Source of the DNA: Ischnura elegans | Taxonomy: Eukaryota > Arthropoda > Insecta > Odonata > Coenagrionidae | NCBI RefSeq assembly: GCF_921293095.1 | Contig: NC_060246.1 | Location: 91,447,030-91,511,029 of the forward strand | Length of the DNA stretch: 64,000 nucleotides | Direction: 5' to 3' | In this document: in pieces, positions 31,430 to 43,457 of the stretch | Layout of the letters: every line of letters begins with the position of its first letter | Numbering within the stretch: the first letter of the stretch is position 1 | Program-made: the position numbers and the translations under genes | The notes under the pieces: model-generated | What the model saw: only the letters and a program-made list of their open reading frames with translations | The model's database searches: none | What the model was told of the DNA's origin: nothing

Positions 31430-34090
31430 GGTATGTGTGGTGAGAATTTCATGGCGAACACTGGAATGAAGGGGCGCAATAATTTGAAACAAAGTGCGTT
31501 TTTTTTTCAAAAGCCAAGGTAAAGGCAGTTATCTAAAAGAGAGAATTCCTAAGTAATGCAGAGCGAATAAAAACACGAGAGAAAATCCCGAATGTGTTTT
31601 TGATGAAGAGTTGTAAGTATTATCGCAGCTGTGATGTAGCTACTCCTACTCTTTTGCTTCGCGAAGACTTGGGTGCTGAACTCGATTGCATGCTACATAA
31701 TCGGTAGATTTTATCACCAGGGTCTTAATACAGCAAAAGAGTAGCATCAATTACGTAATAGCTGCGAAAATAATTTCAACTCTTCATCATACACATAATC
31801 GCGATGTTCTCTGGTGTTTTTTTATCCTCTGTAATCTTAGGACCTCTCTTATTTAGGCAACTGCCTTTGACTTTTTGCTGTGGTTTAATCCATTACGCAA
31901 TTACAACAAATAGGGGAATTTTCAATTTTTATTTCCTTTTTTCCCTCCAAATTCGAGGAAAAGTCTGTTTTTCAATTATATCATGCATAAAATAAGAGTG
32001 GTATCAGATAACTAAATCATCGACCAAAATGACAATTAGAACATTTGACACACTTAATCACCAATATGGTGGTACAACCACTCTGTGAAGTAAGGTTTTA
32101 TAGCTCACGACGGTGGAAGACAATAAGGGAGTGCTTAAATTTACGAAGTGACTCCTTAATTCATGACTGGCTAAAAATGCCATCGGGTCATTTAGGAGGA
32201 CGCGTGCAGAGAAATTCATGGTTAACCCTGGAATGAAAGGGCCGCAATCATTTGAAATTAAGTTCGTTTTTTTCTTCAATAGCCATCAGAAAGACAGTTA
32301 TCTGAATGAGAGAAGTCCTGAGGAATACAGAGGAAAAATAAACACGAGAAAAAAGCCCGAATATCAGATGATGGAGAGTTGTAAGTATTATCGCAGGTGT
32401 GAGGTAGCTACTCCTACTCTTTTGCTTCATGTAGTCTCAGGTACTAAACTCAATCGTATGCTACGTATACAGATGACATTTTGAGCCAATGATTAATAAA
32501 TCAGCTCCTTTTTTTAATTTACGCACTTTTTTATTGCCCTTCGCCGGTTTCCTCTTTAAGACATTACTGTAAGAGGGTGGTAATATCACCACATCGCTGA
32601 TTAAGTGGGACAAGGTTGTAATTTCTATTTTGCTCGATGACTTAATTTTCTAATAAAACTCCCATTTGATGTAATGCCTAATTGAAAAGAAAACGGAATT
32701 TTCCTAGAACTTTTTAGAAAATAAAGGATGTAAGATTAGAAAAATACCAAATTCGTCTTAATGTTGTTATTAATAAAACTATGTTTGATATTCGCGCCCT
32801 ATAGTGGATTTTCTTTTTTCGGCCTAAAGAGGGAAGTAAGGGATTTCCACTAACCGCGACACCTGTCGGAATATGTTTTCGTTATCTAATGCTTTCCTGG
32901 GCCCATGAGGCTTCGAACTCGGCCTCACTCACTGACTCACCGCCTAACGGGCATTATCGTAATATTCAAGACGCCTTACCATGGAGCCTAGAGCCTGGCG
33001 GCCTGGGGTAAGTCACTCAGTGCTATCGTGGAGTCTAGTTATCATTTTGGATACAGTCCACTTTGTGTTTTAATTATGAAATGTCCGGCAATTATTTAGG
33101 TCTTTCGGATTCCGGCCACTAGGGTGGTTTCCTATTATTTTTTATCGCCTAAATTAAAAGATTATTACACCTGGAGTACGTATTTCACGCTTTAAGATTT
33201 TTAAATTACGATATTTATTTTTCGCGTGAAAATGAAAAGTGAAAATTTTCAAGAGCGCGGAAACGCGACGGCTAAGTATGAATGCTGGGAAAAGCCCGTG
33301 TGACAACTGGTGTGTGAGGCTACCTGGGCACAGGGCAATGAACGCCGCTACTATGCAGGCTTCTTGCTTCCGAGTATGGCGGTAGCATAGAGTACCCTGC
33401 TTGCAGGTAGCGCTATGATTACATAAGGATTATTAATGCGCTATCAAACGAAGAAAATTTTCCTATCATAGGCAAATTTAATGGGTGGGTAACGAATCGC
33501 AATCAATGGCTTTCGTTTTCTTTGATGAAGGAAACTACCCCTTTGCGGAAGGAGTGAGACACAATCGCTATAGGTCATTATCATTTTATGAATGCTTACG
33601 TGGTTTTAATAAGAACCAGGACTCACCTATGCGGCGACCTGTAGAAGAGTCATGAGAATGCCTGATTATAAGATGTTTAATCATTGGGGTGTTATATCGA
33701 TTTATCCGGGTTTAAATGAAGCATTTTCTAATATATTCAGCCTCTCCTCATTCCCTCACATTGAAATTACCTTATTTATTCGGTATTCAGTAAACTATGT
33801 ATAGTATTGAATGTGGTTTACCTACTCCTACTCTTTCTTTCTTCATCGTATGCTATGTAAAATGGTGGAATTTTGAGTCAATGTGTAATGAATCAGCTCC
33901 ATTGCGAGTTAAGGATTAAAAAAATTGTCTTCAACCGGTGTCAGGCATATGACCTTACTTTAAGAGAGTGGTAATACCACCAGCTCATGGATATTGATTG
34001 TGAAAAGATTCCAATTATCATTTTGGTCGATACTTTAGTATCGGATACAACTCCTATTTGAAGTATCGAGTCATTGAAATAAAAAATGAA
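31430..34090. repeat. Three degenerate direct copies of a local repeat
   Basis: Copies at about 31430-31720, 32220-32700 and 33810-34090 share GGAATGAA..GG..GCAAT, GAGTTGTAAGTATTATCGCA, GTAGCTACTCCTACTCTTTT, AATCAGCTCC and GTAAGAGGGTGGTAAT or close variants. The first two align over about 250 bp, the last two over their 3' parts. None is coding. Local duplication of a non-coding unit or remnants of an unknown element are both possible. Confidence 0.65.
31592..31796. repeat. Imperfect inverted repeat (foldback), arms about 66 bp
   Basis: GATGAAGAGTTGTAAGTATT..CGCAGCT...CTACTCTTTTGCT in the left arm (31592-31659) pairs with AGCAAAAGAGTAG...AGCTGCGAAAATAATTTCAA..CTTCATCAT in the right arm (31731-31796). 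The arm sequence belongs to the local repeat found again at 32380-32435, but only this copy has an inverted partner. Confidence 0.65.
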
Positions 34091-34451
34091 TCATAATACC
34101 GACCTGACAGAAGAGAATGACCTGAAAAGATTGTAACCGGTCGAGTCTTTATTAAATATTGCGTGGAATACAACGGAGTTTACTCGCAGCTTGATTTTCG
34201 GGTTGTCCTCCGCGTCCATTCATTTTCGCTATGACAGTTTTGTCGGCATTCCAGCAGGCGTCTTCAGGCTTGAAGTGTCTGTTGCAAGTTTTTTCCCGTC
34301 TTACATAATCCTTGGTTTTGGGCAGGTGCCTGTTAACTGGTCGGTTTGTGGACGAGTTTCATCGAGGCTTTGGAGAACGATTAGCTATCCTCCCTTTTAA
34401 AATTAGGTGTTTTTTTTGTCTACTTAGATAGCCTCTCGCATGGGTCGTGGA

Positions 34452-34711
34452 CAGTGGCGGATACAGAAAAAACTCAAGGGGGGGGCGCAACACATCTTGA
34501 GTTGTCTTTACTTTTATCGTAATAAAAGATGATCAAGTCACAGTCAAAGTATATGAACATTTTATTTAAAGTGGTTATAACATGTAAAAGACAATGCCAT
34601 CTTATGATATAAAAAAGTTACAGTTGTGGTTTTGCAATGTTCGGCAATACAGGCGGACCCGCAAGGGGGGGGGGGCGCGCCCCCTGCGCCCCCCATCTGT
34701 ATCCGCCACTG
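34452..34711 (+). mobile_element. hAT-type MITE, CAGTGGCGGATACAG family, copy 2
   Basis: CAGTGGCGGATACAGAAAAA at the left and CATCTGTATCCGCCACTG at the right, with G-run and C-run just inside. The interior AAGACAATGCCATCTTATGA is shared with copies at 22262-22523 and 39170-39387. Confidence 0.82.
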
Positions 34712-34724
34712 ACGTGGTGATTGA

Positions 34725-35090
34725 ATGCAAGGGGACTGCATAGAGGAGGCCCAATTCAACCCCATAGAAATTTATGTTACCATTTCGGCTGCAATTTAAT
34801 CGATTTTTTAAAATGTCTACTGGGTGTTTATGTGTGTATTGAAATCCACTTTTTGCCAATATTTTGCAATATAATGTTTGTTATGAATTTGATAAATCAA
34901 CTCATCTTTTATGTAAAATTCGGATACCCTATTAATACCTTATTTCCTTTTGAAACTCAGATCTCTTTATCGTTCGTCGCAACAGATCGTCACGAGTGGT
35001 GATATTTGTAAATCCATTTAAATATGTAGTGACAGACAACACAATTCGCGGCCGGGCTTGAGGGCCCTCTTTTGTAATATGTATTCATGA
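34725..35090 (+). repeat. Foldback repeat family 'R1', copy 3
   Basis: GGACTGCATAGAGGAGGCCC, TTTAATCGATTTTTTAAAAT, AATCCACTTTTTGCC, AATTTGATAAATCAACTCAT, GTGGTGATATTTGTAAATCC and GTGACAGACAACAC correspond in order to copy 1 (20012-20400). This copy lies 13 bp from a hAT MITE end, a second case of R1 next to a MITE. Confidence 0.7.
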
Positions 35091-36921
35091 TTGAATGTTT
35101 CTTAGTCTAATCAGTAACTAGGGAAACATGGTAAACCCAGGGAGTTTGGTATAGGTGATATGGAACTCTGGGGGTGCCAGGAGGTATCACCAATATGAGA
35201 GGGGGTGTTTCTCCCCTGGAAATATTTTTAAAGTTAAACTTCTCAGAACTAGAGCTAAGCCTTATTTCTAATGATATTTTGTGTAGCAATTGAAGGGGTG
35301 GCCAGAGCTGTGTGATAGCCACCACTACATTGATTTGTCAAAATTTTCTGTTAGGGGGAGTGCCCCCCCAAGTGTCTCCAGTACCTATACTCATGTAGAG
35401 AGCCCTCATTGGTGAATTTTGAACCTCTTACACAGGGAGGGAGTTCAATGGGCTGCCAGAACATTTGTCTACTGATCAAATGCTGGGTGTGGTTTGAATT
35501 CCAGGTGAAGCATTTATGAAATATTAGTAAAAATCCTCTCTGTGCGTGGAGGTCCAAAAAAGGTGGCCCTCACCTAATGAAAAGTCACATGCCAAAGTAA
35601 TAGGCTTGTTCACAATTTTTTTCATTGTTGTTTTTAACAATTTGGAAAATAAACAGACTGATATTTTTCTGTTTTTCGATCCATCGCCTTCGTCTCAACC
35701 TATTCAATACCAAAAATCGATGTACTTAGCCCTTTCGCAGATTAGTTGATGACATCACAAACTCATGCCATTAACTATTTCTCAGTGAATTATCGGGTAA
35801 CCATTTCTCAACTATATACCTCGGCCTTGTGCATCAGTCTCTATTATTTTTTACCCTGACATGAGCTATTCGTTCCTCAATCGGCGCAGAATGAATCAAT
35901 GAACTGGATATGTAGCAACGCCATCAACTCACAAAAAGTGGGCGATAGCCATTGCATTTTTCAATATTAAATTTAAGGGGGAATGGCAGGATCAGGAAGA
36001 TTTTTTTTCATTGTCGTAACTTATTTTTTCTTCCATCTACCGAATTTTTTGTAATAAATAGCGATTTCAGGTCTAGGATTTTGTCTGTATTTCCGGTTGA
36101 AAATGACCACATTGGACCATCAATTGAACCTCTATTGAGGAAATCGAACCACCTACTGTGGTTAAAATAGCTATAATGGTGTGAGAAGATTGCTCAGTTT
36201 CAAAATATTTCGATGTTAGCTACCAAATCTGTTCTAAAATCAGTGCAGACTTTACACGGAGCAGGAGGGGAGGAATGAGGTAGGAGTGGATTAAGGTTGT
36301 TCTTTTGAGAGAGGGTGGTTTCTACTTTCCACTGCCATGTTTGTATGCAAAACCTACCAGCAACAATGTGTCTGCTTGCAGAGAAGTGGGCTTTAGGTAT
36401 TCTTCAATTATCTTTAAACATTTTTTGTACATATACTTAATGCATATACAATTCAATAATAATAAGTAGGCATTACTAACAGATTATATTTAATCTACTG
36501 TTTTCCTCTTTAACAGATTTACTTCAATCCAATCCATATTCTCCAATTATGTATCTCCAAAAATTTTTAAACTAGCAACTTGCTTTGGGGAGCCAACGTA
36601 ATGATTTTCATTGTTCATATTTTTACAAGAATAACAGGTCACCTCATTCCACTGCAGCGATGAGGCAGGTCACTTTAATGCTTCGCAATGAAGGTAGACT
36701 CCCCTTAGGCAAACTCATGTCAACTACCACTTGAGGGATTACCTAGACTATTCCTCTCTTCTCCCTTCTACCTCTCTAGCACCCCTGGCCCAACCACGTG
36801 CTCCTTTCACCACAAACACCATAAAAACCATTGGCAACATACAGGAAGAGGTCATATACATTTTACGTGCTATGAGAGGGTACCTTTCACATGCTCTCAT
36901 AATTTTACTCACAATCAGGAC
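35091..36921. other. Intergenic DNA, decayed repeats
   Basis: G/C-run patches near 35160-35220 and 35350-35370 look like worn MITE ends. The rest is AT-rich and featureless, and no exon is recognised. Confidence 0.4.
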
Positions 36922-37181
36922 CAGTGGCGCCGATTCCATGGGGGCTGAGGGGGCCCGAAGCCCCCCGAAAATTCATTATGGTTGTGAAGAAAAAATGTGT
37001 CAGGCTTGCCGATTTGCTGCGGAGTGTCCAGATATCGAGATTCAAGTTATCAGGGTTCTAATGATGATCATATGACTCTTCTAAATGCTTATAAAACTTA
37101 TGACGCACTACTTATAAAATTTCCCTGGGCAAGATCCCCTGTGTGGGCCCCCCCAATATTTTTTGCAAGTCGGTGTCCCTG
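36922..37181 (+). mobile_element. hAT MITE with perfect 8-bp target-site duplication (ATCAGGAC)
   Basis: Termini CAGTGGCGCCGATTCC and AAGTCGGTGTCCCTG are imperfectly inverted. ATCAGGAC at 36914-36921 and 37182-37189 is a perfect 8-bp duplication, diagnostic of hAT insertion. The interior has GGGGGCCCGAAGCCCCCC near the left and GGGCCCCCCC near the right. 260 bp, non-coding. Confidence 0.9.
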
Positions 37182-37471
37182 ATCAGGACCATTATTCTGT
37201 ATTTCCGACTTTGGGCTCAAATTCAGATGTCACAGATTTATCCATATATGAGCCATGTTAGGAAGAACAATTAAGGAATGCCTATGGGACGTCGGTAATG
37301 CCTCACTTTTATAGGAATGGTTCATTTCTACTGTGTAATTGTTCTTGTTGCCCATAAATATTGTATACATAAACATATGTAGGTACTCTATGCCTCTAGC
37401 AATGAATGGATAACTGAATGATTCAATTCAAAACCCCAATGAAATTCTTTGGCTATGCCCACGGCGAGTGC

Positions 37472-37730
37472 CAGTGGCGTAGCCAGGAATTTCTTTCAGG
37501 GGGGGGTCCAATACCAGGGGTAAAAATTTTTTGAAAACAGGGTACCAAGAAGAGGATTTTAAACTAATTTTAACACTTTTCATAATCGAAAAAACTTCAT
37601 TTTACAAAGAAATCATGATAATTTAATTCATGATATTTCAATATTTTTTTCTTTTATGAAGCAAAGTAATTGTGTTCAAATATTTTGGGGGGTCAGGACT
37701 TCCTGGAACCAACCCCTCGCTATGCCACTG
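37472..37730 (+). mobile_element. hAT MITE, CAGTGGCGTAGCC family
   Basis: CAGTGGCGTAGCCAGGAATT at the left and CTCGCTATGCCACTG at the right form inverted ends. Flanks GCGAGTGC (37464-37471) and GTGAGTGC (37731-37738) are an 8-bp duplication with one mismatch. An inverted, older copy lies at 18418-18653. 259 bp, non-coding. Confidence 0.85.
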
Positions 37731-37948
37731 GTGAGTGCCTCCAAATCCTCCTAAATATTACATTCCACTGTACATAATCTTCATTCCTGAGGCTTATCTG
37801 ATGTGGGGGCATTCAGGAGAAGGGTGATCCTGTAGTGATGGGAGTTTTTTTCAGACCATCATATAATATTTTACCCATGTGGCATCTGCCTTTGATTCAT
37901 ATGATTTTTCATTCCTTACTGTGCTCCCCTATATTTTCATACTACGTA

Positions 37949-38900
37949 GGGGAGAGCGGGGTAATACCATACGGCGGGGCAATATCGTAATTTTAGATCC
38001 ACTGGAGTATCTAGTGAGTGCTGGGAAGTACTGCTACATAGCGGAAGGAAAGTGAAACTGATAACGACAATCTGGGAGCTTCTGCCTTTACGCACGTGCA
38101 TGTGATGAAAGTTTTTTTGTTTTGTCAACTTTTCTTATAATTTTAAAGACTAACTCTAACTGAGTTAAGAGAAACATGTTATTAGTGACTATATTCAAAC
38201 TAGTGGTTTTTAATATCCCATATCATGGGCTATTTTTTAATAACAAAAACAAGTCCTACACATATTGCTCTTATTTTAGGCTAGGATTGAATATGGTGCA
38301 TTATGTCGTTTTGGGGCAAATCCGTACACCTTGCATGGGGCAATAGTGTGCAATACAAAGGCGCAAGGTGTACAGTATTGCCCCATGTTGAACAATAATG
38401 CCCCATATAGTATTATAACTTTTCCAAGCAGCTTAAACATTAAAATTCTTATGTGAATTATGAAGGACCTTTGAATATGTGAGTTTCCAATCCTCCCCAG
38501 TATAGGTGAACCTCAATAGTCCGAACAAACAACAGTCGGAACACCTCAATAATCCAAATGACCTTCATCCGTCGTGTCGTCAGTTTGTCTGTACTAATTA
38601 TGGATTTTCACATTTTAATGCTTCAATAAAACATTTAATGGTGACTAGAAAATGATTTTATTTAATTTTAGTTTTATGTTAGCTCACTTCTATTAAAACT
38701 ATGATATGCGGTTGGTATTATTTTAATTTTAATGTAAGCTATTCTGCTATGTTTTACTTATTTTGATGATGGGATAAAACTTTAAATTAGGTACATTCTC
38801 CATCTTGGTTTCCCCCCACAGTCTTTGCATTATCGTTCATCATCACCAGTTAGGGGCAATACCACACAGAGCGGTATTGCCCAGGCATTTGGGACAATAC
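37949..38900. repeat. Hairpin-rich GGGGCAATA repeat region
   Basis: Begins with GTAGGGGAGAGCGGGGTAAT and repeats GGGGCAAT(A/C) in both orientations: 37976, 38338, 38385 and 38853-38882. GGGCAATACC (38854-38863) pairs with GGTATTGCCC (38873-38882). At 38325-38395 GTACACCTTGC pairs with GCAAGGTGTAC, and CATGGGGCAATA with TATTGCCCCATG. The 'GGGGAGAGxGGGGxAA' start is a widespread transposon terminus in animals. The far end is not defined, and an AACCTCAATAGTCCG pogo-like scrap lies at about 38512. Confidence 0.5.
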
Positions 38901-39169
38901 CGAAAAGTGTAAGGGTTTTGTATGATAGGTATAGCACTCAAAGTAAGTTAAATTTTCCAAATATGAAGCAAAGAATTGGTGGGAAATTGACTTTCCTTCA
39001 AAATAATATGATGGCCTCTTTCATTGAAGTTTCCAATTGAAAGATATAAAATAAAAATGCTTAAGTGTGCGCTAATATTCTGCTCTCCCTATATTTTTTC
39101 TTGGTTTTTCATTGAAAAGGTAAATTCAGATTCTTTAGAGGATTTGAAAAATGATGTGAAGGTCGGAGT

Positions 39170-39387
39170 CAGTGGCTGATACATATGCATTTGCTAAACA
39201 TTGTAGCACCACAATTGTAACTTTTTTATATCATAAGATGGCATTGTCTTGTGCATAGCATCAGTTTAAATAAAACTTTCCTAAGCTTTGTATGTGACTT
39301 GGTTATTTTTTGATTTTGATAAAAGTAGAGGTATATCGAGATATCTTTTGTGCCCCCCCTTTCAGTTTTTTTCTGTATCCGCTACTG
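39170..39387 (-). mobile_element. hAT-type MITE, CAGTGGCGGATACAG family, copy 3 (inverted)
   Basis: CAGTGGCTGATACATATGC at the left and TTCTGTATCCGCTACTG at the right. The C-run and AAAACTG side lie on the right, so the copy is inverted relative to 22262-22523. Flanks GTCGGAGT and GTCAGAGT match at 7 of 8 positions, supporting a hAT-type 8-bp duplication. The interior retains AAGATGGCATTGTCTTGTG. Confidence 0.78.
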
Positions 39388-39494
39388 GTCAGAGTATGAC
39401 TGCATTATAAGTTACAAATATATGTGCTGGAGGCTAATAAAAAATGATACCAGTATGTATTGGCTTTCAAACAATGACGCCATGGCAAAACTAG

Positions 39495-39729
39495 CAGTGC
39501 CGGAACGCACTTTCCTTAACTTTTTTTAAAAGTGAAATATTACTCTGTGTTTTTATTCTTACAAGTTAATATTTACATTTTATTACATTTTCTTTTCTTA
39601 TGGTTACAAATGAATGTATGAGAAATTTTGAGGCAGAAAAATTGATGAAAGTATTATTTGACTATTTTCTCTTTTGCTAACCAGTGCTGGAATGGCATTC
39701 CAGCATGTTCCGGCACCATGACACCACTG
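39495..39729. mobile_element. Putative hAT-type MITE, CAGTGCCGGAACGCAC family
   Basis: The left end is CAGTGCCGGAACGCACTTTC. The right side carries ATGTTCCGGCACC followed by ATGACACCACTG, whose reverse complement begins CAGTGGTGTCAT then GGTGCCGGAACAT. An internal GGAATGGCATTCC palindrome lies near the right end. No target duplication is apparent, and the right boundary is tentative. Confidence 0.5.
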
Positions 39730-42700
39730 CTTTTGAATTCATTGGACATGCTTTTCAAACTTCTCTCTAGTTTTTTTAGTACTCTTACAGCTGATTTGTT
39801 GAATTTGTGGGGATGCAACTTAAGATAACAATCATTTGAAGATTAAATAGATTTTCCAATAAATATGAAGTGGAATACCAAAATGTTTTAATGATAGTCA
39901 GTAGAATAAATGGGATATTTAAACATTTTCATTGAATAACATGTTGGTACTTCATTTTTAAACAGAGGCCCTCTCTTTAGGAATTGGATAACCTATATTA
40001 TACAGTCTGTTATTAATGTTTATCATCCAACCCATGGGCACAGCTAAGAACCAATTCTAGGTGGGTTTTTGTCGCAACTAATACTGAAGTGTTTGGGGGT
40101 TTGGAATACCCACTAGGGTGAGGTGGAGGTGCGGGAGCCCTCCCCCAGAAAATTTTTAAGATAAATGGTTCAAAATGGTGAGTTTTTCAGCTCTGTGAAA
40201 AGTTTGATGTGAGTCATCTGTCCCCCAAATACTTACTAATTACAAAATTTTTCACATTAAAATATTTTTATAAAATATTTTCTCTGAGTTCTGGGGGATT
40301 TTTATCCCCCCATAACCCTCCATTGCTGCACCCCTGATCCAAGCTATTATTATTGAGTTGAATAAGCTTTAAGTAAGCCCATTTTTAGATGGCCCATATA
40401 TTTATATGTATATATGTAAGCAATTATAATATCCTAAATGGTTGATGATAAGGAATATGTAAGTACTAAAAAAAACACAACTCACGGGTTGCAATTTATA
40501 ACTTACCATGGAATTTTATGTTTTTTCAAAGTTATTTATACTTATCCGATACACTCAAGCCATATTCTCCATGATCTCCACTTCTCATGCACTGTAAAAT
40601 CTGCCCCTGAGTAATTAAATGGGAATGGATTTTTTTAAGGTCAGTGCAAAGCAGGTTTGCAACATTAAATTTGAAATAAATATTTATTTTTCCTTTATAT
40701 TTACATGGCTTGTGCTGAAAATATCATGAAGATATGGGGATCCAATCATGCTATCACAAAATGTTCTGTTACACTGGTGTTTTTATTCATAAAGAGTATG
40801 ATATGATTTGAGGTGTTAGGAGAGGAAATCAATGTGAAACTGATGTGCATGTATTGAAAATAATTTCATATCTTAGGTAGTCTGCAATTTTTATTGGTCC
40901 ATTATTTATCAGTTTTCTCATGCTTGGTGCATTAGAGCATGAATTTTTATCTTTATTTCCCCTTAAGTTCCTTATTGTATGATTATGCTTTGATTCCCGT
41001 AATGATATATGTATTTGATCTTCAGAATAATTTTCTGGATTATCTTGGCCATAAATTATTCCATCTAGGAATAGTCAGGTTTGAGAAATTCACGGATTGA
41101 ACTCAAGGAGAGATATCTAAAGATATTTAAAAATAATTGATTCCTAAACATCGGAAAGATGCCACCCAAATGTTTTAAACATTTGCATAATTCCATATGC
41201 ATTGATTTTTGATATGCAACCTGATACACAAGCCCAGACTACCAGTAAGCTCAAATGTAGCTATTTGAATATAAAATATGATAGAATGCAAAATCATACA
41301 TTTTTTATCATGCTTATATTTTAGTAGCATATAGAAATCAATAATGAATTATTAATATTTAACCCATGAGCTTTCATCTAATATGTTATAAAATTGTGTA
41401 TTATCAGATGGAAATATATGAGGATGTATTTTATGTAAATGGTTACTTTTAAAATATGTAAATACGTATGAATTAGTGAGTGCTTACACTATTAGGAAGA
41501 AGCAAGGTTAAAAACTTAGTTTTCTTCTCACCATAAAAGTTGGAAATAACTGGTTTATGGGAAATTAACCAGATATGAGAAATACCTCAGGAAATAAGGG
41601 ATATTTCTACAGAATTAGAAATTGAAGTTTTTTTTTGGCATTGATTCCACTTAGAGGGAATATCTATTTATAACTGAGTATATATTTTACTGCTATAAAG
41701 CTATGGTATGTTCCAAAATCAATACTTAATAATTTATTTCATTGAAGTCTGAATTTAATGCAATAAAATATGAGCTACTTGCTATATGATCTATGCTTTC
41801 AAAACAAGCTCTGCAGATGATTTCTTTCAGGCATCCAAGGAATTATTGAACGAGAGAAATTCTTTCATATCATTAATCGGGACGTCATGAAAATGCTTCA
41901 TACTAATTTCGAAATATTTGGCCATCCTATTTTACAATTTCATATTAAAATTCTCTATATCTAAAAATAGTCTTCGTAATTGTTTTAGGCAGTTCGTTTT
42001 GGCAAAGAGGTATCAGCAAAGCCCTCCAAGAGTCAATTGACTAAAAGCAAAGGCCAGATGTTTATAATTATGCTATGGAAGAACATTAAATGTTCTCACT
42101 GACTAGAGCCAGTGAGAATGTTTCCAAAACTTGAAGGATGACACTGATTTCACAATGAAATGAATATTTCTTCATTCTCACGAGTCATCAGCTTTGGTAG
42201 TAATAATTTATCGTTAGTTCCATTCACTCGCAAGTCATGGGTATATTCCTCAGAGCCACCAGTTTTTTTTCATTTCACTTCTCTGAGTGTTTATAAGGAA
42301 GAAAAGAGCACTCAGTCTGTCACCAAGTTTTTCTGCAGCACTGATCGACTCAAAATTTTTTTTCATCTCTCACAGAAAAATTACATCATAACAAAAAGAA
42401 GATCGGCGAATGTTTTGCACAGCCACCTTTATCGATCGATGACAGTAAGACATCTCTGATATATTCGGTCCTTCAAATAAAATTTGTTTTGTTCCTTGTA
42501 GCACATGTATAACTGTCTCCCTTCTTCACTAAATATGTATACAGTATGGGATCCAGCATAAAAATTCTGGATTCTAAGAGATCTAAAATCAGCAATGCTT
42601 AAAGCAGTAAATGATCTTTCATGAGGTGTTCACAAGGCAAGGTGAAAGAATTTAAAGTGAAGCTAAAAACTTTGATTCTTCTTTTAATAATAATAATACC

Positions 42701-43457
42701 TGTTTATTTTTGTTTTTACTTCTTGTCCTTCTCCTAATATCCATTTACAAAATGCATGTATTCACATTCGTGGGCTATAAACATATATATGTATATGTGT
42801 ATATCCCAACGTAGCTTTTAGAAAATATCTTTGCCGGATTGATGATATTCAGTTATAATCAATAGACGGTGATATTTTACCTCAATATGGAAAAATATTT
42901 TGTTAGCTTCCTCATTATTAGTATCATGTAATACATAAATGCCGTAACCAGACAAATTTTTCATGAGTGCTTTACATGGGGAGGGAATACACTTCAGAGG
43001 AAGCTCAATCGTAGAAGGTATGCTGGAGACTTTCTTTCAAGCATTACTGAGGAGGGGACTGAACTGCAAGACCTCCCTGCTCACTACGGCCTTATCGTGC
43101 ATGATGGTTTGAATTAGCATTACTCAATATCTCTTCCCGATGATCCAGATAATTCTAAAATCCAGAAATCGCTCGGTCCCAGGCTTAAGTACTTGAGGTC
43201 CAATACTGTATACAATTTAGCCAATGTCCAGGGTTTTAGAATGTTCTCGAACTATAGCCACTTAAATAACGTTTGAATAAGGTTCATTGTTCTCTCGGAA
43301 TGTTTTTCACGTGGTTCTACAACCCGCCGCCATGGCACTCGCCTCGTCAGAGGTCTGGCGAGTATGGCGCTGGCGCGACGGCCGAGTCTTTGGCGGGCCA
43401 TCGCGAGCGCGTGGGCCTCCGCTGTCGGGAGTTCCCAGAGGCGGCGGGGGCCGCGTG
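39730..43457. other. Intergenic DNA, nothing recognised
   Basis: Mostly AT-rich unique-looking sequence. Weak MITE-like C/G runs occur near 40110-40150 and 40290-40330. The 3' UTR of the minus-strand claudin-like gene should occupy the right end of this stretch (leftward from 43457), but I cannot fix its limit. Confidence 0.4.
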
